A stretch of 64,000 nucleotides of DNA. Origin: Diploscapter coronatus (lineage: Eukaryota > Nematoda > Chromadorea > Rhabditida > Rhabditidae). Numbering within the stretch: position 1 is the stretch's first letter; each line of letters begins with the position of its first letter. The position numbers and the translations under genes were made by a program. Positions 1 through 12,000 of this stretch are shown piece after piece. The stretch spans positions 26,125,201-26,189,200 of the forward strand of contig OZ038422.1 in NCBI GenBank assembly GCA_964036155.1, given 5' to 3'. A model generated the notes under the pieces. The model ran no database searches and had not been told where the DNA came from. It worked only from the letters and a program-made list of their open reading frames with translations.

Positions 1-192
1 ATTCTCTGCAATAATTTTTGTCATACTTCACTACAAGAGGCTGGAAAGAGTTGAAATCGAGAGACTAATAAGAAATGAGAGCCAGGGTCAGATTTGGATG
101 AAAAACAGTATGCTATCCATAAATTTATTTAACGACCAGATTAAAATTTGAAAAAATCTGAGATTAAAACAAATCTATGAAGACAATTGTAG

Positions 193-1039
193 GGATATTA
201 TTCCTTTATCAATTGGATTGGGTCTGAGAGGTGGTAAATTCTTGAAAGTTATCGAACGATTCCAGGAGTACCCTTGTAAGGTAAGATTTTTAAAACTTTA
301 AATCCGGCTTTCTGGTTCTAGCTTTTAATTTCCATTTTCTGACTTTTTAAAATTTGATTTTAGTTTGAAGAGGCCCTTTCTACGGCCTATGATAACCAAA
401 GCGGTTCGTTTTCCGGCATTTACGAAGGCGAAAGGGCCAACACCGATAATAACATCAAGTTTGGAGAAGTCATGCTGAAACTGGACGGCAAAAACACAAA
501 GAGAGGATATCCTTTGAAGGCAAAGATTTCAATTTTACCCTAAGAAATTACAATTTTAGGTTACCTTCGAAATTGATATAAATGGAATTCTAAACGTTAC
601 AAAAGAAGAGGTCGAAACCGGAAAGAAGGCTGAAATCCAGAAAAAATACGATGGAAAAGCACACACTGAGGTTAGATTTTTCAAAATAAATTAAAATTAG
701 AAGAGATTAAGGTTTTAGGATGACATCGAAAAAATCGTCGAAGAAGCTAAAAGACACGAGAAAGAAGATGGCGAATTTCTGGAATTAATTGCAAAAAGGG
801 AATGGTTTGAGGATCAAATCTACGACATAAAATGGAATCTGGAAAATCAGCCGGGGGTAGGTCTTGAGAACTTTTATTCCCAAATTTTCGGAAACTTTTG
901 GAAACATTTTTTTCAGAAAGAAGAAGCAATGAAACTTATCAATGAATATCTGGCCTGGTCCGATAAGTTGCCGAAAAATATCGCTGAATATGATCCAAAA
1001 TTGGAAGAGTTCAACATGGAAATTTCCCAACATTTCTAA
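193..1039 (+). CDS. Hsp70-family chaperone, 3' part (substrate-binding region)
   Basis: The readable part covers the C-terminal half of an Hsp70. The first exon seen (193 onward) carries the D-I-I-P-L-S-I-G-L segment at the start of the substrate-binding beta domain. Later exons carry VTFEIDINGILNVT, the strongly conserved beta-domain strand, and an alpha-helical lid. Exons are about 193-279, 364-519, 560-670, 719-857 and 916-1039. The ATPase domain must lie upstream of the window. The protein ends in SQHF, so it has neither the cytosolic EEVD tail nor a KDEL-type ER signal, and the sequence is divergent from canonical Hsc70. The intron 520-559 begins with GC rather than GT. An Hsp110-like or lineage-specific Hsp70 is possible. 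The family call is firm; the subfamily is not. Confidence 0.85.
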
Positions 1040-1395
1040 ACTATTTGTTTTTCCTGATGTTTAATTTCAATAAATGAAGATTTCAAAATATTTGCGACAT
1101 TGATTTGATTTGTTTGCTTTGATTCCACATATTTTTGCAGAAAAATGTCAGATTTCTTTATTTTTATTATTGTGACATTTGATTGATAGGACAAGTTTAC
1201 TTAGTCATGACACGACTTTATTTAAGTGTGGTCATGATTTCTATCTTTTCACCTCTAAAACTGCTAACATCTCTAAGTTCCCCATATTTATTTAAAGAGG
1301 AAAGTCAGTCTTGTTTGAGAGTCGGAAAATCGCTCTTTCCGTATTTGAATTCAAAGATTGGACCTAGTCCTTTTAAAAATATTTCAATTTTCAAC

Positions 1396-1735
1396 ATGAA
1401 TCAAGGTATTTAAACTTTTTGAATCTTTTTCTCTAATTTAAAAATTCAGATAGCTTTTCCTATTCAAAGAAAACCCCTAGAATACATCCTTTAGTCGCAG
1501 TTCCGGTCAATACCTATGGGAATAATCAAGGGTACAATCAGAATAGGTGTGTTGTTTTCTAATTTGAACAACAACTATGCTAATTTTTAGGTTAAACAGT
1601 CAAATTGAAGAGAAGAATCATGTTTCACGATATGAAAAGCAAGAAAAGGGCGATCGAGAAATGACTGAGTCTAAAGTTAGAAAGAGATCCTGTAGTGTTA
1701 AGCCATCAGTAGGAACGATTAAAGAAGAAAATTAA
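1396..1735 (+). CDS. possible small basic protein, three exons
   Basis: Three short exons with good splice consensus join in frame: 1396-1405, 1450-1545 and 1591-1735. They encode roughly 80 hydrophilic residues rich in N, K, E and S, with no domain I recognise and no signal peptide from this start. The reading frame is open further upstream (to an ATG at 1183), so the true start may be earlier and would add a hydrophobic segment. Support is only the in-frame splicing and an ordinary stop. It sits between the Hsp70 3' end and the homeobox gene and could also be a chance model. Confidence 0.35.
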
Positions 1736-2611
1736 ACTATTCGACTTTCGTATATTAAAATTTGTCGTGTATAAGGATTTTGCATATCCAAGATTCGCTT
1801 GTCGTACTTATTCTAATAAAAGGGGATGCCTTTCCATTTTCAGGGGCCCGATTTTTGAAAAATTCAAAATCTTCAAACCATCATAGCTCTTCATCTAGTG
1901 ATCATCACCACTTGAATCAAAACTAAATCCACTCTATACATTCTGAATAAAATTATAAAATACTTCCTGAGATGATTTTAGTTGGGTAATGAGTGATTCT
2001 GGCATCTAGAGAGTGTCTTGCTATTAGAGAGTGCCCTTCTATTAGAATAAATACGGTAACTTATAAATTCATATTGTTCATATCTTTATTCGTTCTATGC
2101 CAAACTTAAGATTTAATATACTTTCATACTTGTATATCAGTTTGCGAGATTCTAATAAATTTATTTATTTCCTCTAGAAATGGTAATTTTTCATGCTAAT
2201 GATATGCTTTCATCGGCTTTCTTTCCCGAGTAAAATCGGCACTTTTCAGCTTTACGCCCCAAAGGGATTCGAAATTTTCATTTCCTGAAAGAGCAGGCCT
2301 TTGTTGCAAACCGACAGTAGGAAAACGATGAAGAATTTAAGCATTGGATGAGCGAAAATGAAGCGTTGAAAATTGGCTCCTCCCAAAATATTCTCATAAG
2401 TAGGGAATTTTCTTTATGTTATTCCAAGATTCGAGGTTTTTTTTTATTAAGAAGAACCTGATCTTCATTCAAGTTCGGAAATTTAGGATACCTTTTTATC
2501 CTATTAACACTAACCTTCATTAAAGCCATAATAATTTGTTTATTTTTAATTTAATGCGCTGATCTTCATCATTTTTTGTATTATTTGGAGTTTTTTTTTT
2601 TTGAATTTAGG
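1736..2611. other. intergenic, upstream of the homeobox gene
   Basis: No coding region recognised. AT-rich, with a tetranucleotide-like TTTATTTATTT stretch near 2160 and two copies of the dispersed GATCTTCATT motif near 2450 and 2562 (reverse complement of the GAAGATCAG motif described in the findings). The promoter of the homeobox gene is presumably here. Confidence 0.5.
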
Positions 2612-4130
2612 ATGTTCAACTCAATCGACTCTCTAATTACTCCCGATCCTAAATTCGAATCGGAAAAAGAAAAAGCGGATCAAAGTTTCCCCGACCGAGA
2701 AAAATCCCCGTCCGTCGAAACTACTCCATCTCGCAATCAGGAATTTCAATTTTGTGGATCTCCTAATTCAATGACTTTTACTGAAAACCAAACTGGAATT
2801 TCACGTAAGAAAAGATTTTTTTAAGTTTATACAATTTTTAACGATTCAATTGTGATCATACATTATACATTTTTTCGAAAATAATGCGCGAGTTGAAATG
2901 GCTAGGTAGTGGTTATTATTAGTGGACCTGCTTCGTAACTCCAACACGGCGGGGACTGATAGAATGGTTTCGTACCTCACAACAACGTTCGCTTGCACCT
3001 CTTGGCTTTGTCTTTATCAAACTGGTGGTCCTCGGATAGAGTAGCTCCAGTACGATGAAGAGAGTCGAGACGAGAAAGGAAGGTTCATTGTCGTTCCTAG
3101 GCGAGGCTGATCCAGATTCCTAGTTCGAATGGAAATTATGGCGAGATCTTGGGTGTGCTCAGACATAAAATTCAAATTTGGTATCTTGGCTGAGGGGCGA
3201 GGTAAACGGAAATAATGGGGTAGGGGAATATCTTCTTTTCATGTGCGCGATGTATGCTAATTCTGCTAACTAAATAGATGCTTATTATTAGAATAATTTT
3301 ATAATTTCAGTGCCCCAAGTTATGACTTCCCAATTCCCTCACTTTGAGGGATTACAGTATCCTTTATTTATGAACGCCGCTATACCTCCACTGCTCTATG
3401 ATCAGCTGGCTCTGACTTGTGAGTTTTAATTTTTATAAAAAAAATTTCTTAATTTCTTAAGCTTTGTTTGAAAGTGAAAGAAATTCTTTAACTTTTCATC
3501 TATATATGCAAAAGTTTGTTTATGCTAATGTAAGGCCACCTAAAAAGAATGACGTTTTCCTGAGTTCCCAAAAATTTGTTCTAAACTTTGCTCCAGTAGG
3601 TGCGTGGCAGACCTGGGGCCGTATGCGGCGTCCGCGAACCCAATTCACCAGCGAGCAATTGATCGAACTAGAAAAGCAGTTCGCTGAGAGCAAATACATC
3701 AGTCGACCCAGAAGATACCAATTGGCCCAACAGCTCGGCTTGAGCGAAACTCAGGTTTGCTTCGGTTTTTATTTTTGTTGTTCTAATTTTAATGGTAGCC
3801 TGGTTAATTCGCTACCCAATAGGTTTGAGAAGATCTTCCCCTATCTTGTCCTCTATTCTTATATATGGGTAACGAAGTAACGAATTATCCGAGTTTCCAT
3901 TTCTATGATTTTAATACCAAAAATTGATCTTCATGACAAATATTTAATTTTTACGCTAATAAAAGATTATCTTCGCAAACTATGAATCAGTTTTATGCTA
4001 ATGAAAGTAGATCTTCATATTAAATCCTGAAATGTTTAAACTGAAAATGGAAATTTAGATAAAGATTTGGCTGCAGAATCGTCGGATGAAGGCGAAACGA
4101 AACAATACGAATGGTTCTACCTCATCTTGA
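2612..4130 (+). CDS. ANTP-class homeobox transcription factor, MNX/HB9-like
   Basis: Four exons (2612-2804, 3311-3418, 3597-3754, 4059-4130) join in frame to give 176 residues. The C-terminal half is a homeodomain: it opens with RRPRTQFTSEQLIELEKQF, continues through KYISRPRRYQLAQQLGLSE and ends in helix 3 with KIWLQNRRMKAKR. The RRPRT.FTS.QL.ELE.QF and KY.SRP.R pattern is closest, in my judgement, to MNX/HB9 (C. elegans ceh-12 type). The N-terminus is S/P/E-rich with no other domain. Only ten residues follow helix 3, so the homeodomain is almost C-terminal. The normally invariant Phe49 of the WFQNRR motif is Leu. The last two introns lie within or beside the homeodomain; the final one splits helix 3 from the rest. 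The gene presumably acts as a nuclear regulator of neuronal or mesodermal fate (inference from family). Confidence 0.88.
2805..3310 (+). other. first intron of the homeobox gene, with a GC-richer insert
   Basis: A 506-nt intron. Its central part (about 2890-3240) is clearly GC-richer than flanking introns and has no open frame. It begins with a GGCTAGGTAGTGGTT stretch reminiscent of the 5' end of tRNA-derived repeats and later has TAGTTCGAATGG, similar to a box B. It could be an old tRNA-type SINE or a regulatory element. Confidence 0.3.
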
Positions 4131-6516
4131 TTTTTTTCATGTCATTTTATTTTGGATCTAAATGGCTTTTTAATAAATTTAAATAATAAAGTTTCTTTCG
4201 ATTTGAATAAAAGGTTACAGTAATCCTCCTTCACTTTCATCTAAGTCTCTAAAGAATTGTTATGACAGATAATCTTTGGAAATAATGCTGCGTTTAAGAA
4301 GAAGAGAAATAGTGAGGGGATAGGAGAGAGAGAAGAGGAATAAGGAAAGAGGAATAGTATGAAGAAAAGAAAGAAATCCCCTAGAGAACTGTCATGCAGA
4401 TGAATTTGTTTCGCTTTTGGAACCCACCGAAAAAGGGGAGGAATGAATTTAGAAGTCATGATTCACTAAAATAATTTTCTTTAAATGAAAAAGCGAGAAC
4501 ATGATAAAACTAATATTTTTAGAAGTTTCAGGATAATAAAATAAACTAAATAGAGTTCGGATCAAGTTAGCATAGTTTTTTTTTAGCAGAAAAGTATAAA
4601 TCAATAAACAAAGTCGGCAAAAATTCAAATTTAGTGTAAATTCGCTGGGAATGTACTACCAAAAGTGGCAATTTTGAATCAGGTAGGTTGGTTTTTCTGA
4701 ATCCATTTTTCACGGAGACTATGAATCGCGTCGATTTATGGATTCAAAAGTGTCAATATTTCATTCCACTATTCTTTTTAATAATGTCCAAAATTACTTC
4801 AAAACTTTTCTAACCTGAAATTTTGCAATGATAATTCCAGATGTTTTATGAAGTTTCCGACTAAATTATGTGAAAAATATTATTCGACGATTTTTATTTG
4901 TTTGTCTTCTCGCAATTGTAGCCTCTATCATAAGCGAGCAGCGAAAATAAAGTTCAGAGAAAATTCAATCCTGGATAAATTCTCTGAATTCCTGCAAAAC
5001 TGCTTATTTTCTTGTTTTGCCAAAGAAAATTGTTTCGCAATTATCGTTTCACTGCATTCTATTCCGTTGACTAAATTTAGAGGTTCAGATCAGATTTTCT
5101 GAACCCAAATTTGGAATGTCGTATAATTTACGTGCTAATTCTATCCTCTATGCTTGACCACATAATGAAAGATTGTCTAATCTAGAAGGTAGAGAAAATT
5201 AAATTCACACAGCGGGATTTCCCCGAATATCTATCTGGTTCGTTGGCTGAGATTTTTTACTCATTCTTTCAGCGGGAATTTTGGAAGATGAGCTTTTCTT
5301 GAGAAACGTAAAAATTGCCCTAATTTAGAATAGACTTACTTTTTTTGCAGAAAGTTGCAATTCTTTCAGAAATTTCAATATGTTTTGAACTCTAGTTCTA
5401 AATATTTTTACTATTAGGCTAGTTGAAATTTTTAAGAGACTTGAACATTTTGATCTTATAATTAAGAATTTTTGAAAAATGGTCGGTTCTTGATGACATA
5501 TTTAATTAAAAGCTGCATGGGGTATAAATTAATTTCTAGTGCTTCCTGCACTTGACATTGCAAAAATGATTATTAGTTATGTTTAGACTTAGAGAGCGCG
5601 ATCGTCAGAAAGCCCTTGCGACCTACCCCCTATAATATTTAATATGCAGTTTTATATCTTTAACCTAACATTTTCGCTGCGCGTGCTGACATCATAACAA
5701 AAATTTCGCCCGCGTGACCTACGTCTCGTATATTTTTCGCCTAACGAAAGTGTTCCCTAGGTTTGGTTATGTTTCCTCCTAAGAAATATCATAAACGTAG
5801 ATTTCTTCCCTTTTCTTAAAGACCACTCTTAGAATTTTCCGCTTTCTGATTTTGAAACTATAAGGTTTAAGTTCACTAGTAATTGTGTACTCTACATTTA
5901 GACTACTTGCTTTGATTGACAATTTTACTATACAACCCTCTCAGAGTTTTGGTAAAAATGTAGATTTTTCTCTTAAAAAAGATAAAATACTCCATCCGTT
6001 TTTGTCTGCTTATTTTTATATGCGGGGCTAGAAATGTTTGTATGTTGGTCGAGATTTGCCGTGTTACTATGCTGGCATTTTCTTTTCCTATCTCGCATTC
6101 ATTAGGCCGCATTTTCAAAGCGAGTCGTGTTCGAGAAAATTTTCCGATTCCAACATCTTACCTCTGCACCACAAACTACGCCAAAAGCTCGGTTCATTTT
6201 TTGTCAAGATTCCGATTTTTTATAAAATTAATCATGTCTTGACAAAACAATGATATAGAAATTTTTAAAAATGTGAACTTTCTAAATAACCTAAAAAATT
6301 AATTTTTCAAGAAAAACGAGCGACTTACCTTTAGACTACAATTACAATATCTTCTTATTTTGTAGGGGGTTAGTTCTTTTCAATTTTCCCACGAATTTGA
6401 TATTCGAGCACGAATTTTGATCGTTATATTTTGAACATACGTGATATTTTATGGCTCTGAATGTGACTTGATTAGTTGTATTTTATATTTCAGATTTCAG
6501 ATAAATTTCTAGTTAA
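4131..6516. other. 2.4 kb intergenic, no gene seen
   Basis: AT-rich, with stop codons in all frames at short intervals. Short open frames (for example 4848-5102 and 6038-6253) lack splice partners, family similarity or codon bias. A more GC-rich patch with several CGCG-containing words lies at about 5590-5740. Nothing else could be supported. Confidence 0.5.
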
Positions 6517-8211
6517 ATGATTCCTCCATTATATGAATACAATGGAGTAGTGGTTTTAACGGGCGTTTTCGTTAATGAAACGTTGCGTTTGGATACTACG
6601 ATATATGTTTGCTATGCTATTCATTTTCTGCTTTTAATTTTTGGCGTATTATGCAGTTTTATTATGTTACATCGATTATATACTAGTGTTCTACATCCCA
6701 ATTTACGAATATTATTAGGTTTACAGGTATTAGAATTTTTAACATACTTAAATTTTAAAAGTTTAAATTTAGCTAGTTGAGTTTGTACTTTACGCTATCT
6801 CTCAATTCGTCATTAGGCTCTATCAATTGGAACTCATACCTTTGACGAGTAAAATTGTTATAATTTTCAAAAGAAATATTAAAATTCAGGAAATATCACG
6901 ATGGATCTACCGCTGTTAATATCTGCTGTGGTCTATTTTTGGTTTTTGTTCTCCCTGGTTTTTCATCTGACGGCTTCTTTGGTAGAAAGAATCATAGCGA
7001 CCTATCGAGCGTCCAACTATGAAAAACATTCCCATTTAAAGTTCGGAATCATGCTTGTGGGAGTCAAGGTAGTTTTCAATAGGTGCACTTTAAAAATTAC
7101 CAATTTACGCAATTTCACGAATTAGGTTAACGAGTTTTCGCGTTGGTGTTAACAATTCCTACATTATTTCGCCTGTTTTACAATTGAGTTTACCAATCGC
7201 ATTGCTACCCAGCGAAAATATGATTTAGAAAATGAAATACTTCAAGTTGCTATAAGGATATAGATATTTTAAGAACTCTAAAAATATTATATAATCGTTT
7301 TGATTAAACTAGAATATTTTTGGTCATGTTGTGCATGACTAGTATGATATTATTGAGATTAAGATATAAGTAAAAATATAATTACCACATTTATGTCATA
7401 ATCATATTTAAATTTAACAATTTCCGGTATCGCTATGTTTAATTTATGCTTATCTGGCTATTTGTAACTCAATTTCCACCTGGCAAGGTGTTGCAACGAC
7501 ATCCACGGTGCTGATTACGGCTATTCTGGTGATAATTTGATTTCAAATTAGTAAAAATATGCTCCAATGCTAAATTTAGCTATCTTTTAAAATTTATAAT
7601 TGGAAAATATTTTGAAAGTAGTAGATTTAATATTTCTAACTTAGGGGTTTTTCCTATTAAACTGCTACAATAAGCGTCAGCTTTCAAGGATTCAATCCCG
7701 ATCTCATTCGACGAATTATACTCTAAGTCTGAAATTTCAGTTAAGAGAAAATGTTTTGGTGTTTAGGGTAGGTAAATTGACATAAATCCGGTTTAAAATT
7801 AGCGTATTTCAGTATTTTGGAGTCCTAAATGCCTTCAATATATTCGTGAATACAGCGGTAATGATAGGAATAGTTACCGCTACAGAGGGATTAAGTACCT
7901 CACCAGTTCAGCCATATTTATTGGTGATCGTTGATTATGGTCTTGCTATTTGTGAGTTTTTTTTTTTTAATTTTATTTAAAAAAGTATTCTTTTATTTAA
8001 AGATTATTCACCTTATTGAAAAATAATCAGTTTTACAACATAGTCCTTCCTATATACATTTATTTGATATGGTTAAATCATTTATTTATTTTCAGATCCC
8101 TTAATAATCTTACTGATCAGTAAAAAATTCACCCAAGTGGAACAAGTAGCGATTGAAGAGGGCGACACGACATTATTACATTTCGAGCAATTACGAAGTA
8201 GCTGGAGATAA
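6517..8211 (+). CDS. Sre-like serpentine chemoreceptor, copy 1 (possible pseudogene)
   Basis: Seven exons match the downstream paralogue one for one: 6517-6726, 6773-6848, 6890-7068, 7427-7528, 7645-7767, 7813-7951, 8096-8211. Joined, they give 314 residues with seven hydrophobic segments. Family hallmarks are SLVERIIATYRASNYEK after TM3 and YTLSLKFQLRENVLVF before TM6, both typical of the nematode Sra/Srab/Sre superfamily. It would be a G-protein-coupled chemosensory receptor in ciliated neurons (family knowledge). The oddity is the 3' splice site of exon 4: the expected TTTCAG at 7421-7426 reads TTTCCG. An in-frame stop at 7415-7417 prevents simple extension upstream. The rest of the frame is intact, so this is either a very recent loss of function, an allele, a sequencing error, or a non-canonical acceptor. 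A poly(A)-signal-like AATAAA follows near 8261. Confidence 0.82.
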
Positions 8212-9977
8212 TTTAAACTAGCGTTACGTCGCTAAACACCTTTCATATATACAGAATAAAGCAATCTACACTACGTTACATGGCACACCTCTTCGCTTTT
8301 CCTCTTTTTCTCTATGTCTTTCAGCGAGAGACAAAATTAGTCGTAAATCAGTAATTGGTCTGTTGATATAGCGACAATTACGGCTGTTCCCTTGTTAAAG
8401 AGGAAAATCTGCGCCTCTTCATTCCGCGCGCGTCATTTTTTTTTGTCTTTTCTCGTCCGTTGTTTATACCGTAAAAAGGCGAGTAATTCACGTAGTGATC
8501 TAGAAAAGTTGCAACGCAGTAAGGTAGCAATTTATGGAATAATATGACTTAGTCAAGATAGAGAAGCTACTTTTACTATTTTTAACCTATTTCTTGCGTT
8601 GCTACATTACTACAGTTACTGTTTTTCAGGTTGCCAAAATATGAAATAACACAATTATACTTACCTATTGCCTGAGATATAAGTCTATTTTGATTTTCAT
8701 TTTTCAACGGGCCTAAAAGACTCATTAAGTTTGTCAAAATATGGGTATATTACGTTTCTAGCATAGTTTATGATATAATCGTTTAATAAATTCTTCCCAA
8801 TTCGCTCTTGAACGTTCGAATTAGATATACTTAGATAATTTAGTTTTTGAATGGACTGACTCTAAGAATTAGCATAATTCACTAAAAATTCAAGATGATA
8901 AATCTAAATAACAAAATGCAGACTAATTCACGTGTTAAATGGGAATTTTCGTTTTCCTAGACAGTTCGCCCAAGGTTTGAGATGAGAAGATACAATTTTC
9001 GGTAAATAATGCTAAATTTTATAATTTGTAATTTAGACCAAGTGGCATAGGGTCCTTATGATTAAATATTTTGCATTTTATCCATAATTTTCAATTCTAA
9101 ATTTACTTTTTTTCATTTAAATTACATTGATGTATGATTCAATATACGCAATTTTTCTTATGATCTATCATTATGTTCAACTTTCAAAGGTATAATTTCA
9201 TTTATACGGGTTTGGCTTATCGTTAGAGGTTCTCTAATTATAAATAAACTTCTCAAAATCAGTATTATACCCGCACCTATGAAAAAGTTCTCCGAATCTT
9301 GTTTGTATTCAGATAATATAACTATATTCGTGCAAGTAATTGCGTATGATAGATCAAAACTACGAAGTTTCTGTAGAATTTTTGCAAATATTCCTATTTT
9401 TTCACTATGATTATAAGTATGCGCAACGTTATGTCATAATATATTTTGCTCAAATCTTAAAGTTTGAGAATACCGAGTGTCTTAGGGTAACGATTTTGCA
9501 CGCCCTTTTCCATCTCATTAGAAATTCCGGCTCAGTATTTTATATTTAGCTTAGATATTATAATTTCATACACCAGAATCAAACTTTGCCTGAAACTATT
9601 TTATATTATTAATTAAATTTAAATTTAGGTCCTAAAGTACGGTAATTTGGCGTATGAGTGTTTTTTCACGTAAAAATCATAACCGAACCAAGTTAATGGA
9701 TAAATTGACGTATTTTTAAATGTGTAAGCCCACTTACAATTTAGAAAATAGAATGTAGGCTACGTGAATTGTTTTATCCTACAATTTTCGCATTCTCAAA
9801 ATGGAGTAAGATTATTCATTTTCTTCACCAAAACATTTTAGAACGTCGGGGAAAGAGTAAAGAAGTTGATTTACGGGAAAACGCGTTTTTACCATAAATT
9901 ATAACTTTCTGAGTGTCTAGAGTTAGCGATTTGATATACCAGTCTGAATCATAAATAACCAACCTTTAGCCTATATA
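8212..9977. other. spacer between the two receptor genes
   Basis: About 1.8 kb of AT-rich DNA with no coding region recognised. It holds the putative poly(A) signal of copy 1 near 8261, a TC-rich stretch (8280-8450) and the promoter of copy 2. The open frame 9340-9549 has no similarity to the receptors. Confidence 0.5.
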
Positions 9978-11492
9978 ATGCACGGCCCTTTTAAAGCTGG
10001 AGATTTCGAATTTTTATCGGCCATTTTTGTCAGCAATGATATCGAGCTCGGTATCCCCGTGTATATTCTCTATATTCTACACGCTATTTTGGTGGTTATA
10101 TCGATAATTATTGCTATTATCATGATTAAGCGGCTAACCAGCAGCGCTTTACATTCCAATATACGAATCTTATTAGAATTTCAGGTATTTTTTAATTTAA
10201 CCTAAAAATCGTTTTTTTATTTAGCTATTCGAATTCATACTTTTCGGCATTGGGGAGTTAATATTGAGGTTATATCAGTTAAACCTTTTAATTATTACGA
10301 GTAAGTACGAATTTAAAATACTAATTGATTGGGGTTTAATTTTAGAAGATTTTTGGCTTGATTTCCCTTTGATTTACGCTTCATTTATGTTTTTCTGGTT
10401 TTTATACTCGCTGCTGTTTCATATGGAGCTGTCATTGATCGAGCGTATAATAGCGACATTCAAAGCACAAACTTATGAAAAATCTCGCCACTTGGTTTTT
10501 GGTGTAACGCTAATTGCCATTAAGGTATGTTAAAATTTAGCTTTATAATCACGGTATTTCGAAAATTACACGTTTTCAAAGGGACTCTTGCAAATAATTG
10601 TGAGTTTCAGTAGAAATTTCAAAAATTCCGCACGTATATCAAACACTTCCGTATCAAAATAACAAGAATTTTGGTAGATATGCTAATTTTAGAGTATTTT
10701 AAGATAATAGTGAAATTTTGGCTCATAATTTTAAACATGTTAATTTCAGACTATTTTATGCCTATTTATAGCCTATCTTTGCGTTAGAAGACTTATGGGG
10801 CCAAATGGGATTTGGATTGGGGCCTCTTGTACTTCGACCGTATCTGTAACCACAATTTTGGTATTCTAAATCAAAAAAATATTTTAAGAATATAGTTTAG
10901 GGCTTTATATTTCTAAACTGGTACAATAAAAAGTGCATTAGACGGTTGAATTCTAGAATACAGCCTGCTAGTCATTACACTCTAAGTCTGAAGTTTCAAT
11001 TGAAGGAAAACATCTTGGTTTTTAAGGTTTGAAATATTTATTATTCTTGGGAAAACTGAACATATGAAGACCATGAGTTTTAGTATTTCGGAGCGTTAAA
11101 TGCCTTGAATATGACGTTGAACTTGAACGTGATGTTTTTCATGATCTCTGTTTATATTACTGCGCTGTCCACATATCAACCATATGTCATGGTATCGATG
11201 GAAATTATGTTGGCTATGTAAGATTATTTTTAATTATTGTTTTCGGACACTAATAAAAGTAGTACTACATAAGTTGGAGAAATTTGTGATTTAAGAAATT
11301 ATGGAGAATTGTATAGACTTTGTCGTGCTACTTTTATTAGTTTACATTTTCCTCCGAAGAAAACGTATTTCCAGATACCCTATCGGAGTTTTTATAATTA
11401 CTAATAAATTAGCGAAAAATGAGCATTTACGCATAGAAGATGGGAATTTAGCCGATGAATATTTCAAGCATTTACAGCAATCTTGGCAATGA
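9978..11492 (+). CDS. Sre-like serpentine chemoreceptor, copy 2
   Basis: Seven exons (9978-10184, 10225-10300, 10346-10524, 10750-10860, 10901-11026, 11084-11217, 11375-11492) give 316 residues. Intron positions and phases agree with copy 1 except for the last, so the pair arose by tandem duplication. Diagnostic segments are LSLIERIIATFKAQTYEKS after TM3 and YTLSLKFQLKENILVF before TM6. Every splice site is canonical here, including AG at 10748-10749 where copy 1 has CG. Final-exon choice: an acceptor at 11373-11374 gives LAIYPIGVFIIT, which aligns with the copy 1 ending LAIYPLIILLIS, so I prefer it to the upstream open frame starting at 11301. Seven hydrophobic helices and a short cytoplasmic tail are visible. 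Ligand unknown. Confidence 0.9.
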
Positions 11493-12000
11493 TATATTAC
11501 TTAAATTATTATCGTGGAATTTACGGGCTTAAAGAAATAAATGATGTTTGAGTAATGTTGAATCATGAGATATAGAAAATATATCAATCAACGAATTGAA
11601 TCATTATCAATTTGGACATTATCGATAAATTATCAGAAGAGAAGGGAGACATTTCTGTTTCATTCTTGATATATCAACTATCAAGTGTCACTCTATCATA
11701 TCAATCGTTTTATTTATGATATGTCGTTTTATTTTGATTATCGGAAATCAATTTTGCCCCAATTCTAATTCTTATTTTCACGAAGATCAGCTTTTTCTAA
11801 ATAAAAAGTATATTTTCAAATGTTTTATTCGTTCTAAACATGTTTAGCGAAGTTTTTCATGAAAACCATTTCGTTTTTAAGCTAAAATTAGATCTTCAGA
11901 CATTTAAATTCAAAATGTTGACGTTTATTCGAAGATAAACTACGTTATTCATATTCTAAAAATTAAAACGGCCTGGAAAGTCTAAGATTTGAGGCTAGAC
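11493..12000. other. intergenic, about 0.5 kb
   Basis: No gene seen. Contains one forward copy of the dispersed GAAGATCAGCTTTTT motif near 11783 and a related GATCTTCAG near 11891. Confidence 0.45.

Noticed and set aside
3464..3880. 138-codon open frame around the homeodomain as an intronless gene
   Set aside because: It lacks helix 3; the proper homeodomain is completed by splicing to the exon at 4059.
6038..6253. Overlapping open frames on both strands upstream of chemoreceptor copy 1
   Set aside because: No similarity to receptors, no splice structure, conflicting frames.
11301..11492. Upstream extension of the last exon of chemoreceptor copy 2
   Set aside because: Alignment with copy 1 places the acceptor at 11373-11374; the extension does not match the paralogue and gives the wrong phase.
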